A stretch of 64,000 nucleotides of DNA, from NCBI GenBank assembly GCA_022701365.1, contig JAKUHH010000201.1:744001-808000 (forward strand), given 5' to 3'. The translations under genes were made by a program, and so were the position numbers. This DNA comes from Mycocentrospora acerina. Its lineage: Eukaryota; Ascomycota; Dothideomycetes; Pleosporales. Numbering within the stretch: the stretch's first letter is position 1; every line of letters begins with the position of its first letter. Shown piece after piece: positions 1 through 10,514 of this stretch. The notes beneath the pieces were generated by a model. The model saw only the letters and a program-made list of their open reading frames with translations, was not told the origin of the DNA and did not search any database.

Positions 1-2
1 GG

Positions 3-245
3 TGGTCAGAGCTCCAACAAATGGCGCTAATGGTGACGCTAAGCTGGCGCGTTCCTGGCACTTCGCGTTGCGCTACGAATGCTCCACTCCATCGAGAACG
101 GTACTTTGCCATACTCGTCTTTTCCGGGGCCCTGTTTCTTCTGCTTACTGCGGTGACAACCTGTGCTGCTGCTACCGTTGTTACGTTCACACATTATGCT
201 TTAATAGCAGCTGCGAAGAAGCCACCCCCTGGATCTGACGCGTGA
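3..245 (+). CDS. possible 3' end of an upstream gene (partial, doubtful)
   Basis: A frame that is open from the window edge ends in TGA at 243-245, only 17 bases before the EXO1 start. It encodes a strongly hydrophobic stretch (about residues 35-67 of what is visible) followed by a short Lys/Pro tail, as a C-terminal membrane segment might look. A second frame is also open over most of the same bases, so this could simply be promoter DNA without stops. No family is recognised. A gene ending this close to EXO1 would be tight even for a fungus, so confidence is low. Confidence 0.2.
   Translation, partial: WSELQQMALMVTLSWRVPGTSRCATNAPLHRERYFAILVFSGALFLLLTAVTTCAAATVVTFTHYALIAAAKKPPPGSDA
238..243. 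promoter_or_regulatory. MCB-like box ACGCGT just upstream of EXO1
   Basis: The palindrome ACGCGT lies 20 bases before the EXO1 start codon. It is the core site of the MBF (Mbp1/Swi6) cell-cycle factor in yeasts, which drives many replication and repair genes. That it works here is inference; a single hexamer can occur by chance. Confidence 0.3.
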
Positions 246-262
246 GTGGCGAGGGGTACAAG

Positions 263-2531
263 ATGGGCATCTCAGGTAAGCCGTCAGTCACGATATTGCC
301 GACTGGATCTAATCAGTTTACAGGCCTCCTACCCTTGCTCAAATCGATTCACGAGCCATGTAACCTCAAGAAGTTCTCAGGCAAGACGCTGGGCGTTGAT
401 GCCTATGGTTGGCTGCATAGAGGCACGGCTGCCTGTGCCATTGAACTGGCGCTTGACAAGCCCACGACCAAGTACGTTTCCACGCAATCAACACAAAGGC
501 ACTAGCTTATGGCCAGGAAGATACATAGACTTCTGTATGGGTCGTGTCCGGATGCTTATCCATTTTGGAATCACGCCTTACCTCATCTTCGATGGAGGCA
601 GCCTACCCAGCAAGGCTGGCACCGAGAAAGATCGACGAGAGAGGAGGAAAGAAGGAAAGAGGTTGGGACAGGAGTTGTTGAAAGTTGGCAAAGTATCCCA
701 GGCTCATCAGGAATTGCAAAAGTCTGTCGACGTCACCCCAGAAATGGCCCAAAGGTTGATCGAGGAGCTCAAGCTCAACAACATACAATTCGTCGTAGCG
801 CCGTACGAAGCCGATCCTCAGATGATCTATTTGGAGCGCAAGGGTATCATTGACGGCATCTTGTCTGAGGACTCGGATCTTCTGGTCTTCGGCGCCAAAT
901 GCCTGATCACCAAGCTTGACAAGTACGGAGACTGTGTCGAAATCAGCCGGAACCGTTTCACGTCTTGTAAAGAGGTTAGCCTTGTAGGCTGGTCTGACGC
1001 CGAGTTTAGATGGATGGCAATCCTCAGTGGCTGCGATTATCTGCCAGGTATTGGTGGGCTAGGCTTAAAGACCGCTCACCGGATGTTGCGAAAGCACAAG
1101 ACGGTCGATCGCCTTGTTAAAGCTGCTCAATTTGATGGCAAATTGAAGGTTCCTGCTGGTTTCCTCGTGGCGTTCGATCAGGCTGAAAAGACGTTCCTAT
1201 ACCAATGGGTATTCTGTCCGGTCGCGAATCGGCTGGTCAATTTGACAGCTCTTGCAGATGGCATCAACATTGCTGATATGCCGTTCATTGGTGAAGAAGT
1301 ACCAGTGCATCTGGCCATGGGCGTAGCTCGGGGTAACCTGAATCCGTACACAAAGCTACCTTTCGCTATTGAAGGTAACTCCAAGTCGATCGGCAAACCT
1401 CTAGCTCCGTCACGTATTGCCTCTTCCGCTGTCCAAACCCCAGATTCGAAAGGATCGAAGCCGATCAATTCCTTTTTCAAACCTAAGCGCACACCACTGG
1501 CCGAGTTGGACCCGAACATCTTTACACCATCGCCAAGTCAGCAAGTGCTGCTTGAACAACAACGGAATAACAACGGATGGCCAGCAGTTCCCACTCCCCC
1601 CTCGACTTCACAACGAGTAGCTGTGCCCAGGACTGTGCCACACGGTTTGAGACGATCTATCACTGATCCGAATGGGGCCAGCCGATCTGTTCCAAACCCG
1701 TCTAAGAGACAAAGACTGTGCTCGGACTCTGTGGTTGGCGCTCTAGCAACAGGTGATGAGGGCGTTGTACGAAGTAAATTCTTCGCTTCGGCTGTACCCG
1801 ACCCAAGCCCATCCCTTCGCCTGACGAAAAATAGTAGAAGACGAACAACCCAAAGCTTCAGCTTACACTCCGACGATTTGGTCGAAGATGGCATGACGTT
1901 GGGTCTTGATCTTGAAGAAATTGCTTCACAACCGAAGAAGAAGATGAGGATCTTCTCGGAAGACTTTCAATCAAGCACGCAGAGCGATTCACAGTCGACG
2001 ACTGCTTCGGGAAGCACTACCGCACAGTCTCAAGAGTCTGATTATGTGATCACACCTGCGACGTCTCAGGGCAGCCCAGAGCCCGAGTCAGTGTTTAGTG
2101 CTGGTATTTCGTCGCAGATGAATGCCTTGCGTGCCAAATTTACATACACAGCGTCAACACTGACTTCGGCAGCTACACCATGCGTAGCCAAATCCACACT
2201 GCGCAGGCAAAATACTGAAGTGATGGCCCCTTCACCTTGCCCTCTTGGCGTCATCTCCAAGTCACTACAGCAGACTCCCACTGAGTCAATCCTCCCTGGA
2301 ACTCCCCCTACTGCCAACAAGGAGCTTGAGCTAGAAGATTCAGCATGGTCTGCTATGGAAGCTGAAGTGATTGTCGCTGCCAGCTCGCCGCCACCCATGA
2401 CACCGTCTAAACGCAGACGATTCTCTCCAAAAGGGAGCGAAGATTTGCTTGTGCCGGATAGCGAAGCTGAAAGTGAATGTTCGCCTCGCAAACCTCTGTT
2501 TAACCTAGCACGCTTCGCTTTCGCTGGTTAG
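263..2531 (+). CDS. EXO1: Exonuclease 1, XPG/Rad2-family 5' nuclease
   Basis: Join 263..275, 324..471, 521..2531 gives 723 aa; the introns are 48 and 49 nt. The first exon encodes only MGIS plus one base, and splicing restores the conserved Exo1 N-terminus (MGISGLLPLLKSI). The XPG-N block has VDAYGWLHRG and LIFDG, the XPG-I block has APYEADPQ and EDSDLLVFG with acidic metal ligands, and GCDYLPGIGGLGLKTA is the helix-turn-helix DNA-binding loop. The remaining half is Ser/Thr-rich and basic, as usual in this family. KPINSFF near residue 376 resembles a PIP box with the first Gln replaced by Lys. Exo1 resects DNA ends in recombination and acts in mismatch repair and at telomeres in the nucleus. 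The family is certain; the start is fixed by conservation. Confidence 0.95.
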
Positions 2532-3247
2532 TCCAACCGTTATCGTATAGAGCATATTGTCTTCTTGTGGTCTATGCACGGCATGGCACGGTGTTATTTG
2601 GGGTTTGGGATGAAGTGGAAAAGCCATGTGGCATGATAGAGTCAGTTTACGATTATTTGGATGCATGTTTCAATCCACGGGCACTGTCACGTTGTATGCC
2701 CACAACAGCATTTCTGTGTGCTAGAGCGCTTGCGTTGTATTCTTGTACTGTTTACTTGGTAGTCTATGATCAATACCCTTTTCCGATTTATATTCTGGCT
2801 GGTATCTCTTCACACAAGCAGCTTGGATGGTACGGAGTTGTAAGATTCTGAACAACCGCAAAGTCAATGAAAAGCAAGACACGGTTGTGTCTCGCAACGA
2901 AACGATTCGCAAGAGTTTTTTTCGAACGCAAAGGACGAACAGAAGACATACTCTCAACAATCATTAAAGACAAGTGAATATGTCTGTAGACGTGCGACAT
3001 ATATGTACTCCCACCGATTCCATATAAAAAGGGGGTTATACCCATCTAAACAACATTTCCCCATCATATCAGCAGCAGCATCCAGGTTCCAATCCCACAA
3101 ATACAGTTCACTTCACTACATTACACATAACACAACAGCAAGATCTCCAAATCTGCATTCCCACCATTGATAAATTCCTACCTCTTCCACCTCCACTTCC
3201 ACTTCTACTTTCGCTTCCACAACCACCCAAAAAGAAAAGAACAAGCC
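2532..3247. other. intergenic, with the promoter and leader of the next gene
   Basis: No gene is seen. A TATA-like box (ATATAAAAA, 3022-3030) lies about 220 bases before the next start codon and is followed by a long A/C- and pyrimidine-rich leader (about 3050-3230), typical of a well-expressed fungal gene. Confidence 0.5.
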
Positions 3248-3622
3248 ATGGCGCCCAAGATCCCCCGCTCCAAAATCACTGCCACTACCATTGGAAAGAG
3301 AGCTATCGCCTCGGGAAAAAAGCGCACGAAGCGCCCATCAATGTACCCGCTCCTCCGCGCGTGGACCTACACCCCCCGCGACGAGGCTGCAAGTGTGGCG
3401 GCAAATAGATCGCATTTGGTGCGCTTGGTTACGAAGACGCGGCCTGATTATCGGGAGGGGGGTAGTAATGGTGGGAGTGGTGGGAGTGCAAGGGTGGAGA
3501 AGAAACAGGTGAAGGAGAAGGGAGGAAATAAGGCAAAGGGGAGGGGAAAGGGAGGGAAGAAAGGGGGGGCGGTGCAACGGGAAGAGGATTGTGATACTGA
3601 CGAGGAAGAGGAGGAAGAGTAA
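3248..3622 (+). CDS. small basic protein with acidic tail, unknown function
   Basis: A single exon of 124 aa. The ATG at 3248 sits in a good context (AGCCATGGCG); an upstream in-frame ATG exists but lies in the leader-like sequence. The N-terminal third is Lys/Arg/Thr-rich, the middle holds a region with WTYTPRDE that looks folded, then a Gly/Ser/Lys low-complexity stretch, and the last 14 residues are almost all Asp/Glu. Such charge segregation is common in chromatin or nucleolar proteins, but no family is recognised. The TATA box and A/C-rich leader upstream support expression. Confidence 0.6.
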   Translation: MAPKIPRSKITATTIGKRAIASGKKRTKRPSMYPLLRAWTYTPRDEAASVAANRSHLVRLVTKTRPDYREGGSNGGSGGSARVEKKQVKEKGGNKAKGRGKGGKKGGAVQREEDCDTDEEEEEE

Positions 3623-3793
3623 TGGTTCTATGGTGAACTTGTAGTCTTTTTTACGGATATGATGGCAGTTTGTATTATTTCATAGATTGTGTCTGACTTT
3701 TGGTAGGAACGGATATGTTGTGGTAAGTGATTGAGTGATCATCCATTTATGCATCTTCTCCTAAAATGTAACTAGAGTGACTTCATGTCTGCC

Positions 3794-5185
3794 TTACTTG
3801 ACCTCTGGTGGTGGAAGCATGACCACATACTCCCTCTCGCTTCCCGCAAACTGCAATATATCCTTGTCTCTCAGCTCAAAGTAGCGACTCCCCTCGACCT
3901 TGACGCCGTTCAATTCCGTGCCGTTGCTGCTCTCCAGATCGAGAATGTACGGCTTGACTTTGCCCTTTTTGCTTTTGACGCCGAATTCGTCTTCGACCGT
4001 CTTTTGAATGTAGCGGAACTGGATGACGGCATGCTGTCCGCTTGAACTAGGGTGCTCGAGCACGTAGTCGACGACTTCGTGCGAGCGGCCCAGCAACCAG
4101 CAGCTCTTCTGCCAGATTTCAATGGTGTCGACGACATCTTCACCCTTGAAGACGAAGATGCGCCAGGGTTGCGAGGGGGAGGGTTTACGTGCTTCGGGCG
4201 GCTCGTGATATTTGAGCGAGATTTTAGTGCCCTCGACACGATTGGCGTGCTTTGCGAGGACGCCCGAGGCTTTGAAATTTGGTTTTTCTTTATTGGGTGG
4301 CGCGCCGCCGTATTTGGAGGGGGGCTGGGTAGAGTCGTCCAGGCCGCGGAAGGAGATTTCCTGCGTGGGCAGAGGCTTTTTGGCGCGTCGATGGGGGGAG
4401 GGTGAGCGTGAACGTGAGGGCGATCGAGTGCGTCGGCGGCGTTTTGGAGGTGGAGATGTCGATACAGAGGGGGAACGGTCGCGAGACTTGCGCGAGCGAT
4501 GTGGGAGAGGGGATTTGGAGCGGCGCTTTTCTTTTGACCGTTCTCCGTGTTTGCGTTCTCGTGAGGGCGAGTGGTCCCTCTTACTGCGTCGGTCATCCGA
4601 ATGGTCGCGTTTCCGGCTCTTCTTCACGTCTCGGTCCCGTGAGCGACTGCGGTGGCGCCGTTTGTCGCGTGAAGTGTCCCTCTTCCTGCTACTTGAGCCG
4701 TCTCTCTTCCTGTCCTTTGACCTGTCCCGTTTTCTGTCCCTTGAGTTGTCTCGCTTCCTGTCTCTTGAGTTGTCTCGCTTCCTGTCCCTCGACCTGTTGC
4801 GCGTCTTGTCCCTCGAACGATCGCGCCGGTCGTCTTTGAAGTCTCTGGACCTGTCACGCCTCGACTCTCTCGATGGCTCCTGCGGCTTCCTGTATGGTTC
4901 CGGCGAGGCTTCTCTGGTGCGCGTGGGGGCGGCTGCGTCTAGCGGCGCATCCTTGGGCCTGTCGTCCTTGGACACATTTCTAGGCTTGGGCTCTGTCGAC
5001 CTGCTCCTGCGCGTGTCATGGCGACTCGATGATGCCACTGATGGCTCCTTCCTTGCGCGTTCTGGTGCTCGCTGGGGGATGCTCTCGCGGCTTGGAGCAG
5101 TGCTCGTCGGCGGCGCGCTCTTGCCGCCCTGGAGTTGCTGCGTTAACAGCAGGCGCGCGCTGTACGGCGAGAGGTCTCTCGCCAT
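3794..5185 (-). CDS. FHA-domain protein with RS-like region, SNIP1/Pml1/Dawdle type
   Basis: A single exon of 463 aa. Residues 60-270 are dominated by Arg/Asp/Ser/Lys dipeptides, including tandem SRDRKRDN units of 24 bp (about 4715-4800). The C-terminal 125 residues form an FHA domain with the phosphothreonine-binding signatures LLGRS, SSSGQHA and the loop SSNGT, followed by YFELRDKDILQF. This order (RS region then C-terminal FHA) matches human SNIP1, plant Dawdle and yeast Pml1, a subunit of the RES pre-mRNA retention and splicing complex. A nuclear splicing role is inferred from the family. The gene is transcribed divergently from the coiled-coil gene at 6228, and a 22-bp minisatellite lies just upstream of its start. 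Confidence 0.85.
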   Translation of the reverse strand: MARDLSPYSARLLLTQQLQGGKSAPPTSTAPSRESIPQRAPERARKEPSVASSSRHDTRRSRSTEPKPRNVSKDDRPKDAPLDAAAPTRTREASPEPYRKPQEPSRESRRDRSRDFKDDRRDRSRDKTRNRSRDRKRDNSRDRKRDNSRDRKRDRSKDRKRDGSSSRKRDTSRDKRRHRSRSRDRDVKKSRKRDHSDDRRSKRDHSPSRERKHGERSKEKRRSKSPLPHRSRKSRDRSPSVSTSPPPKRRRRTRSPSRSRSPSPHRRAKKPLPTQEISFRGLDDSTQPPSKYGGAPPNKEKPNFKASGVLAKHANRVEGTKISLKYHEPPEARKPSPSQPWRIFVFKGEDVVDTIEIWQKSCWLLGRSHEVVDYVLEHPSSSGQHAVIQFRYIQKTVEDEFGVKSKKGKVKPYILDLESSNGTELNGVKVEGSRYFELRDKDILQFAGSEREYVVMLPPPEVK

Positions 5186-5257
5186 GGCGCGATTGTTGCG
5201 TGTGGTGGTGGCAGTGACGCTGACCAGGGTTAGAGGCGACGGAGGCTAGGATTGGTG

Positions 5258-5485
5258 GTGACGGAGACTGGGATTCAAAGTAGCAGGATCCAGGATTCGT
5301 CGAGATAATATCAAGGGTTCGAAGAGACAACGGGCGTCCAGGATTCAAAGAGGCAATGTCCAGAATTGGCAGCGACGATATCCAGGATAGGCAGCGACAA
5401 TGTCCAGGATTCGTGGCGACAGCGTCCAGGATGCAAAGTGATAATGTCCAGGATCTAGAGTGACAATACCAAGGAATCGCGTCGA
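5258..5485. repeat. degenerate 22-bp minisatellite in the upstream region of the FHA gene
   Basis: About ten diverged head-to-tail copies resembling AATGTCCAGGATTCGTGGCG plus two further bases follow one another. The period of 22 is not a multiple of three, so it is not coding repeat structure. It lies 70-300 bp upstream of the start codon of the FHA gene, in its promoter or 5' leader. Confidence 0.75.
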
Positions 5486-6227
5486 GGCAAAATGTGCACT
5501 GCATACGCCGCCTAGGCCTAAATTATGCTCGTCTAATCATGCCACGGCCAGTCTCATCCTCGCCGTCGATCCCGTGCTGCCGTGTCAGTCAGTCAGTCCG
5601 TCTGTCGCGTGCAAGGGCGGCGAGTCGTGGCCAGGTACGCCTGAGTGGAGTCAATAACTTTGTTTGCCGTTCGTGGTTTCCAATACGAAAAACGCCCGAG
5701 CGTCGACATTCCCCCATGAAACACAGGCGCTTTTCCTTTTGCCCCCCATTCGTTGCCTCCCCCTCTGCCACCCGAATCGTCTCAAGGACACCTATTTGGG
5801 TCGACACATGCATGAACCCGTCTTCCCTTTTCGTGCACTGCGGGCATGTCGTTGTCGTCGTCTGGCTAGTGAGCGAGGCTTAGTTGCGTGCTCGGCAGAT
5901 GGGCTCGCTTCCTTTATAGCCCGAAACATGACAGCGGCCTCTATCACAGGACTGCCCGCCCACGACAGCTGGTAAAACGACCGATGCCAATGATAGTTTG
6001 GGCGGGTGAGGGACCTTTGTTTTATCGTTTCTCGCTTCTGCATACATTCTTCTAGCCGCCCTTTCCTCCTGTCATTCTTATCCTCCAGCCATCCTCGTCT
6101 TCCAGGCATTCTCCATCAGGCGTGCAACCCTCCTTATGTCTTCGTTTGCGTAGCTTCTCCTACCCGTCATCTTAATGTTTTATTAATTAATTCTGTCTTT
6201 ACCTGCCAAGCCCGCCTTTGTTCTGCA
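5486..6227. other. divergent intergenic region between the FHA and coiled-coil genes
   Basis: No gene is supported. Open frames here overlap on both strands and lack codon-like composition. The last 200 bases are pyrimidine-rich, as expected for the leader of the gene starting at 6228. Confidence 0.4.
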
Positions 6228-9200
6228 ATGACTTCCAAGAAACTGTTTGCTCGTCGGTCGAAGCGTGAAACCTCGGAGCCATACCATCGAACTGGAGGAT
6301 TGTTACCCATTGACACAACCGTGGCCAATGATTCCAGTATCGAGCCAGAACTAAAGGTATGATTCGACAAACTAGCCACTTTACGATGCCTTGGCAGAAA
6401 CCCTCCAGCATGATAGTACAAAAGCCATATAGGAGAACACAAACAACTGCGTAATAGAAATTCACCATCCGCTGACCGACTACCTCAGACCACCCCTAAC
6501 GCTGGACGACGACGCGCTCCAAACCTCAAAATCGAAACTCTGGACCCGCAACAATTCACCTCGAGTCCTCTGTCACCACAACATAATGCCGCACTGGTCA
6601 GCTCAGTATCCTGCTTGCGAGCTGTCTTCAGCGACATACTTCGTTCTCCGACATCAAATACCACAGCTTGTCCTAAATCTGCTTCCACACACACACTTCT
6701 CCCAGTTCTACCACGTCCTGTCTCATTACCGCTTGTTCCAGACATCCCCGCCGAACTGGCTGGATCTACTCTTCTGGACGACCAGGTATTTACACACGGT
6801 CTAGGTCTTGGGATTTCTACGTCGACGCGTCCTATTTCACACAACTTCCGACTAGAGACGCTTCCTTTTGAGCAATCTTCGCATGACCACGAAGACCTTT
6901 CTGCTCTATTGCGCCTATTCCCCCAGCCACGCAGTCTCGAAGAAAGTAGCCCAGAGCCGGAGATTCAACATGGCACAATGAAATCATCCTGTGACAGTAA
7001 TATCCTTGAGTCGACCAACGTGGCTGAATCCGTCCCCTTGAAGGCGCATCAAAAGCAATGTTGGACCCAGATTGACTCGCAGAGGCGCTCGCACCATAGC
7101 CTGATGAAGTCGCCTTCATTTCTTGATATGAAAGGCCCACTTTCGATTTGTGGAGAAAGCAACCTTGGCCCTAGCAAGGGCCAGATAGATGCGAGCAGGC
7201 TCTCTCAATCATCACCAATTGGTGTAAGCACCAGCCATGGGGAAAACACGTCACATTTGGATTCTCGCCACTTTGATGTAAGTCAATCTATTTGTCTCAC
7301 GAGGGGGTAAAATTGTGGGTTGTTTCGAGATGGCGAAACGAACTAGAAGGGTTCTACGTTGTAATTCGCTTTGTTTCAGTTATTATCAGAACTCGCCCAC
7401 CAGGGAATGCATGATGCAGAGATACTGAACATGAGCAGGCTGGCGCATCCACGCCCACTCCAACGAGTCATAGCAAACAAATTGGGGAGCTCAAAGCTAC
7501 TATTGCAACCCAAGATGAGACGATGTTTATCCTTCAAGCGCAGTTTGGTAGTATGAGAGCATCTCACGAGGCGCACATTGCAAAGTTTGTAGAGATGCAA
7601 GCAGCAGAAGTCGCCTCCTTGAAAAACTATGCAAGAGTATTGGAGGAGCAGTTATCTCAACGGCCTTTTCTACACCACGGTAAGTACAGTCATAGCTTCC
7701 ACGTCACCTTCACCGTGCCTTCTTCCCCGCACCCGGACAACACAACATGCGGCTGCACAGCCCATTGGTCCGGCCTTTCCATTCGCATTGCGTACCTGTA
7801 ACCATCAAATACAACACCAACTGACGCGCTCCAGCCGCAAGCACCGATCTCTTGTTTCTTCTAGAAACTGTCGAGTCTCAATCGCCAACTCGCAACAGGT
7901 CACGACGTAACCCAGATAGTGGGCCATCTCCAAATACATTGGGCCAAGGACAGCCACTGCCACAGCATTTGCAGAGCAGTGCCGAGATGGAGAAATTGAA
8001 ACGCAGACTGAGCACATCGCGTTGGCCTGACACAGCACCCCGAAATCTTCTGCCTGAGCTTAACCAGTACAAACAAAACAACGTCGCCCTACAGAAGCAA
8101 ATCGAGTCTTTGATGGCAAAGCTAAATGACTCGAAGAAAAGTGAGAAAGCGCTAAGGGAGTCGCTGGAGGATTCTGAATATAGGTGCACGCAATGGCAAG
8201 ATCAAGCCGTCAGGGCAGACAAAATTGCGAAGAGCGCCAAGGGAATGCAGAACAACATCAACAATCTCGAGAAACGCCTTGAGACTGCCAATATTGGTAA
8301 ACTCGAGGCTGAAAAGCAACTTCTCAATCTGCAAGCACAACATGCCTCGATTGAGACGTCAGAGCCTCGACAATCATCTGCTACAGAATCAGCAACACTA
8401 GATACCTTTATCGAGCATATTGAACGACTCGAAGACATTATCAGGCAGCAAGACGCACACATCTCGGCACTAGAGGGCGATGTTGACGAGCTGCGCCAGA
8501 GATATATCCAACTTGAGCAGGAAAACAGTGCGACTAATCTCCAGTTGGATATACAGAATGACCTGATCAGCAAGACCAAGGAAACGGATGCGCACATTGA
8601 GCAACTACGAACAGCCATTGTCGATCGCGAATCAGTCATCGATGAAAAGGAAAAGTCCATCCGTCTGGTCGAAAGGCAGCTAGAGCACCACCAGCTTCTG
8701 CTCCAAGCGGAAATAAGAAAGCACGCCAAGATGACAATTCATGCTGCTGTTAATGATGAGCCTCTTCCCGAACTGAGCACGCTTGCAGAAAAGGAAGAAA
8801 TTGACAGGTGGATCGACAAGCTTCACCAACGTTTGAAGAAAGAAAAGCCATTAGCCAAAGGCCCAGCACCCGTTAGTGCGCTCGACGCCCAAGTTGAAGA
8901 CCTACGGCAAGAAGTCGACTTCTATGTCCGGGAAATCATCTACTACAAGCTGGACATAAGAGGCTACAAGAGTGATATAAAAAGGCTGAAGAGAATCACC
9001 AATCAGTTAAGCACTTATGGATGTAGGGCTAGTGATCTTGAGTCCGACACCTCATCACTCAGACCGACGCCTACACCTAGTCAAATGCGTTTTCCTTCTG
9101 TATCGGATGCGTCATCATCCGCTCCGCTAGGCTATTTTCCTCCGTTTGCACCAAGGGATTATCCAGCCACCCCACCGCTCTCCGCCTCTACTTTTAGCTC

Positions 9201-10372
9201 AAGTCGGTCGATGAATCCAAAGAAATCGACCGGCCGGCACGCTTCCCAACAACTGGATCGGAATGATCCATCAACTCCTCGCACACCGCATCGTAAGACT
9301 GCTTCCCATGCAGCGGCCGGGTCAAGAGATACTGACACTGGCATTTCTCCGCGTTCGGTTGCAAGACCATCGTCAGACCGCAGGAAGCCTACGGTAAGAG
9401 GATAAAGCGATGTCCCTCATGGCGTTGTTGAAGTCTAATATCTTGCTCCAGCCTCCGTCGCCCGATCGGGAGAAGTTTGGTGATATGCTGACGGAATTTC
9501 CTCTGAGCACTCCAGCTTCGCCCAAGAGGTGCGACGCGAAGCGTGGTGCGAGCGATTCGGTTGTACGTCTCGATACGATGTGCAATATGGTAGAAATGGG
9601 GTCAGTGGGTGAAGGAGAGACGTCACCTTCTCGGCCGCCACGTCAACCATGCAGCCTCTTCGGTTCTCCTCCAGTGGTTCATCAAGCCACACAATACAGG
9701 CTATCCAGTTCCCCTCGCGCCAACACTCTTGGCGGAACATTTCAAAAATCCTCCGACAGGACCTTTCAATCCACTCTCGGACACAGTCTTTTCACTTTAT
9801 CAACAGTGCGAAATCCACCCACACAAGACGCCAGGGCTCCCTCAGCCGTCTCGAATTTCCCACTACAGCCACAGCAGCCATCAAAACCATCACAGTCATT
9901 ACAGCCATTACAAGGCAAACCCAGTACCGAACCAACACCCACATTTCCTTTTGTCATCTCCACGGGCACCTCCCATAATCCAGCGCTCAACCTATTAGTC
10001 TCTACGACATCTCTTAGTCCAACCACATGCTCGATTACAAGATATTGCTCGATTGGGAGAAAGTGTGCGCCACTGAATAGTACACCTAGAAACCTAGAAT
10101 CGGGAGCGGGCGAGACTGTAGCTTCTACAGCAACCCTGATATCGCCTGCAGAAACCAGACTCTCTGAAGAGGAAGGGGTGAGTAGTTTGAAGTCGAACTT
10201 TCCAAATGGCGATGCGCCGAGGACGCCGAGCCAAGCGAGGAAAGGGAGTGTAGAAAGTGTAGAGAGCGTGGTGACTGCGATTAGACTCTCGAAGAGAGAG
10301 AGCATGGCAGTTGAGGATGAAGTTGGGCACACGGGTAGTATACGAAGCCTCGAGTTGAAGGAGGGGTTATGA
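6228..10372 (+). CDS. large coiled-coil protein, unknown function
   Basis: Join 6228..6356, 6489..7277, 7439..7679, 7835..9393, 9452..10372 gives 1,212 aa, in frame throughout. The introns are 132, 161, 155 and 58 nt; three donors are GTAAG and the first is GTATG. The N-terminal 300 residues are Ser/Thr/Pro-rich and look disordered. Residues about 437-775 are heptad-rich, with many Leu, Glu, Gln and Lys and an acidic LEDI..QQDAHISALEGDVDEL stretch, clearly a long coiled coil. The C-terminal third is again Ser/Pro-rich with possible proline-directed phosphorylation sites (PPSPDREK, STPASPK). This layout is common in cytoskeletal or cell-pole scaffolds, but no named domain is recognised. The exon 3 start is the least certain join. 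Confidence 0.7.
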
Positions 10373-10514
10373 GAGCATCAGAAAGAGGAAGATGAAACGC
10401 GAGGACGATTTTACGACACACCAAACCATGATAATATAAGTACGTCACAAAATAATTTAGTCTAATAATATTCTTTCTTTCGTACATTTTCTCTTCCAAA
10501 CCCCACCCATCAAC

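Noticed and set aside
4212..5249. Long plus-strand frame opposite the FHA gene
   Set aside because: Its Ser/Leu/Arg-rich translation is the mirror of the RS repeats; the minus frame has a real FHA domain.
5016..5504. Minus-strand 162-codon frame over the minisatellite
   Set aside because: It overlaps the 5' end of the FHA gene in another frame, and the 22-bp period does not preserve codons.
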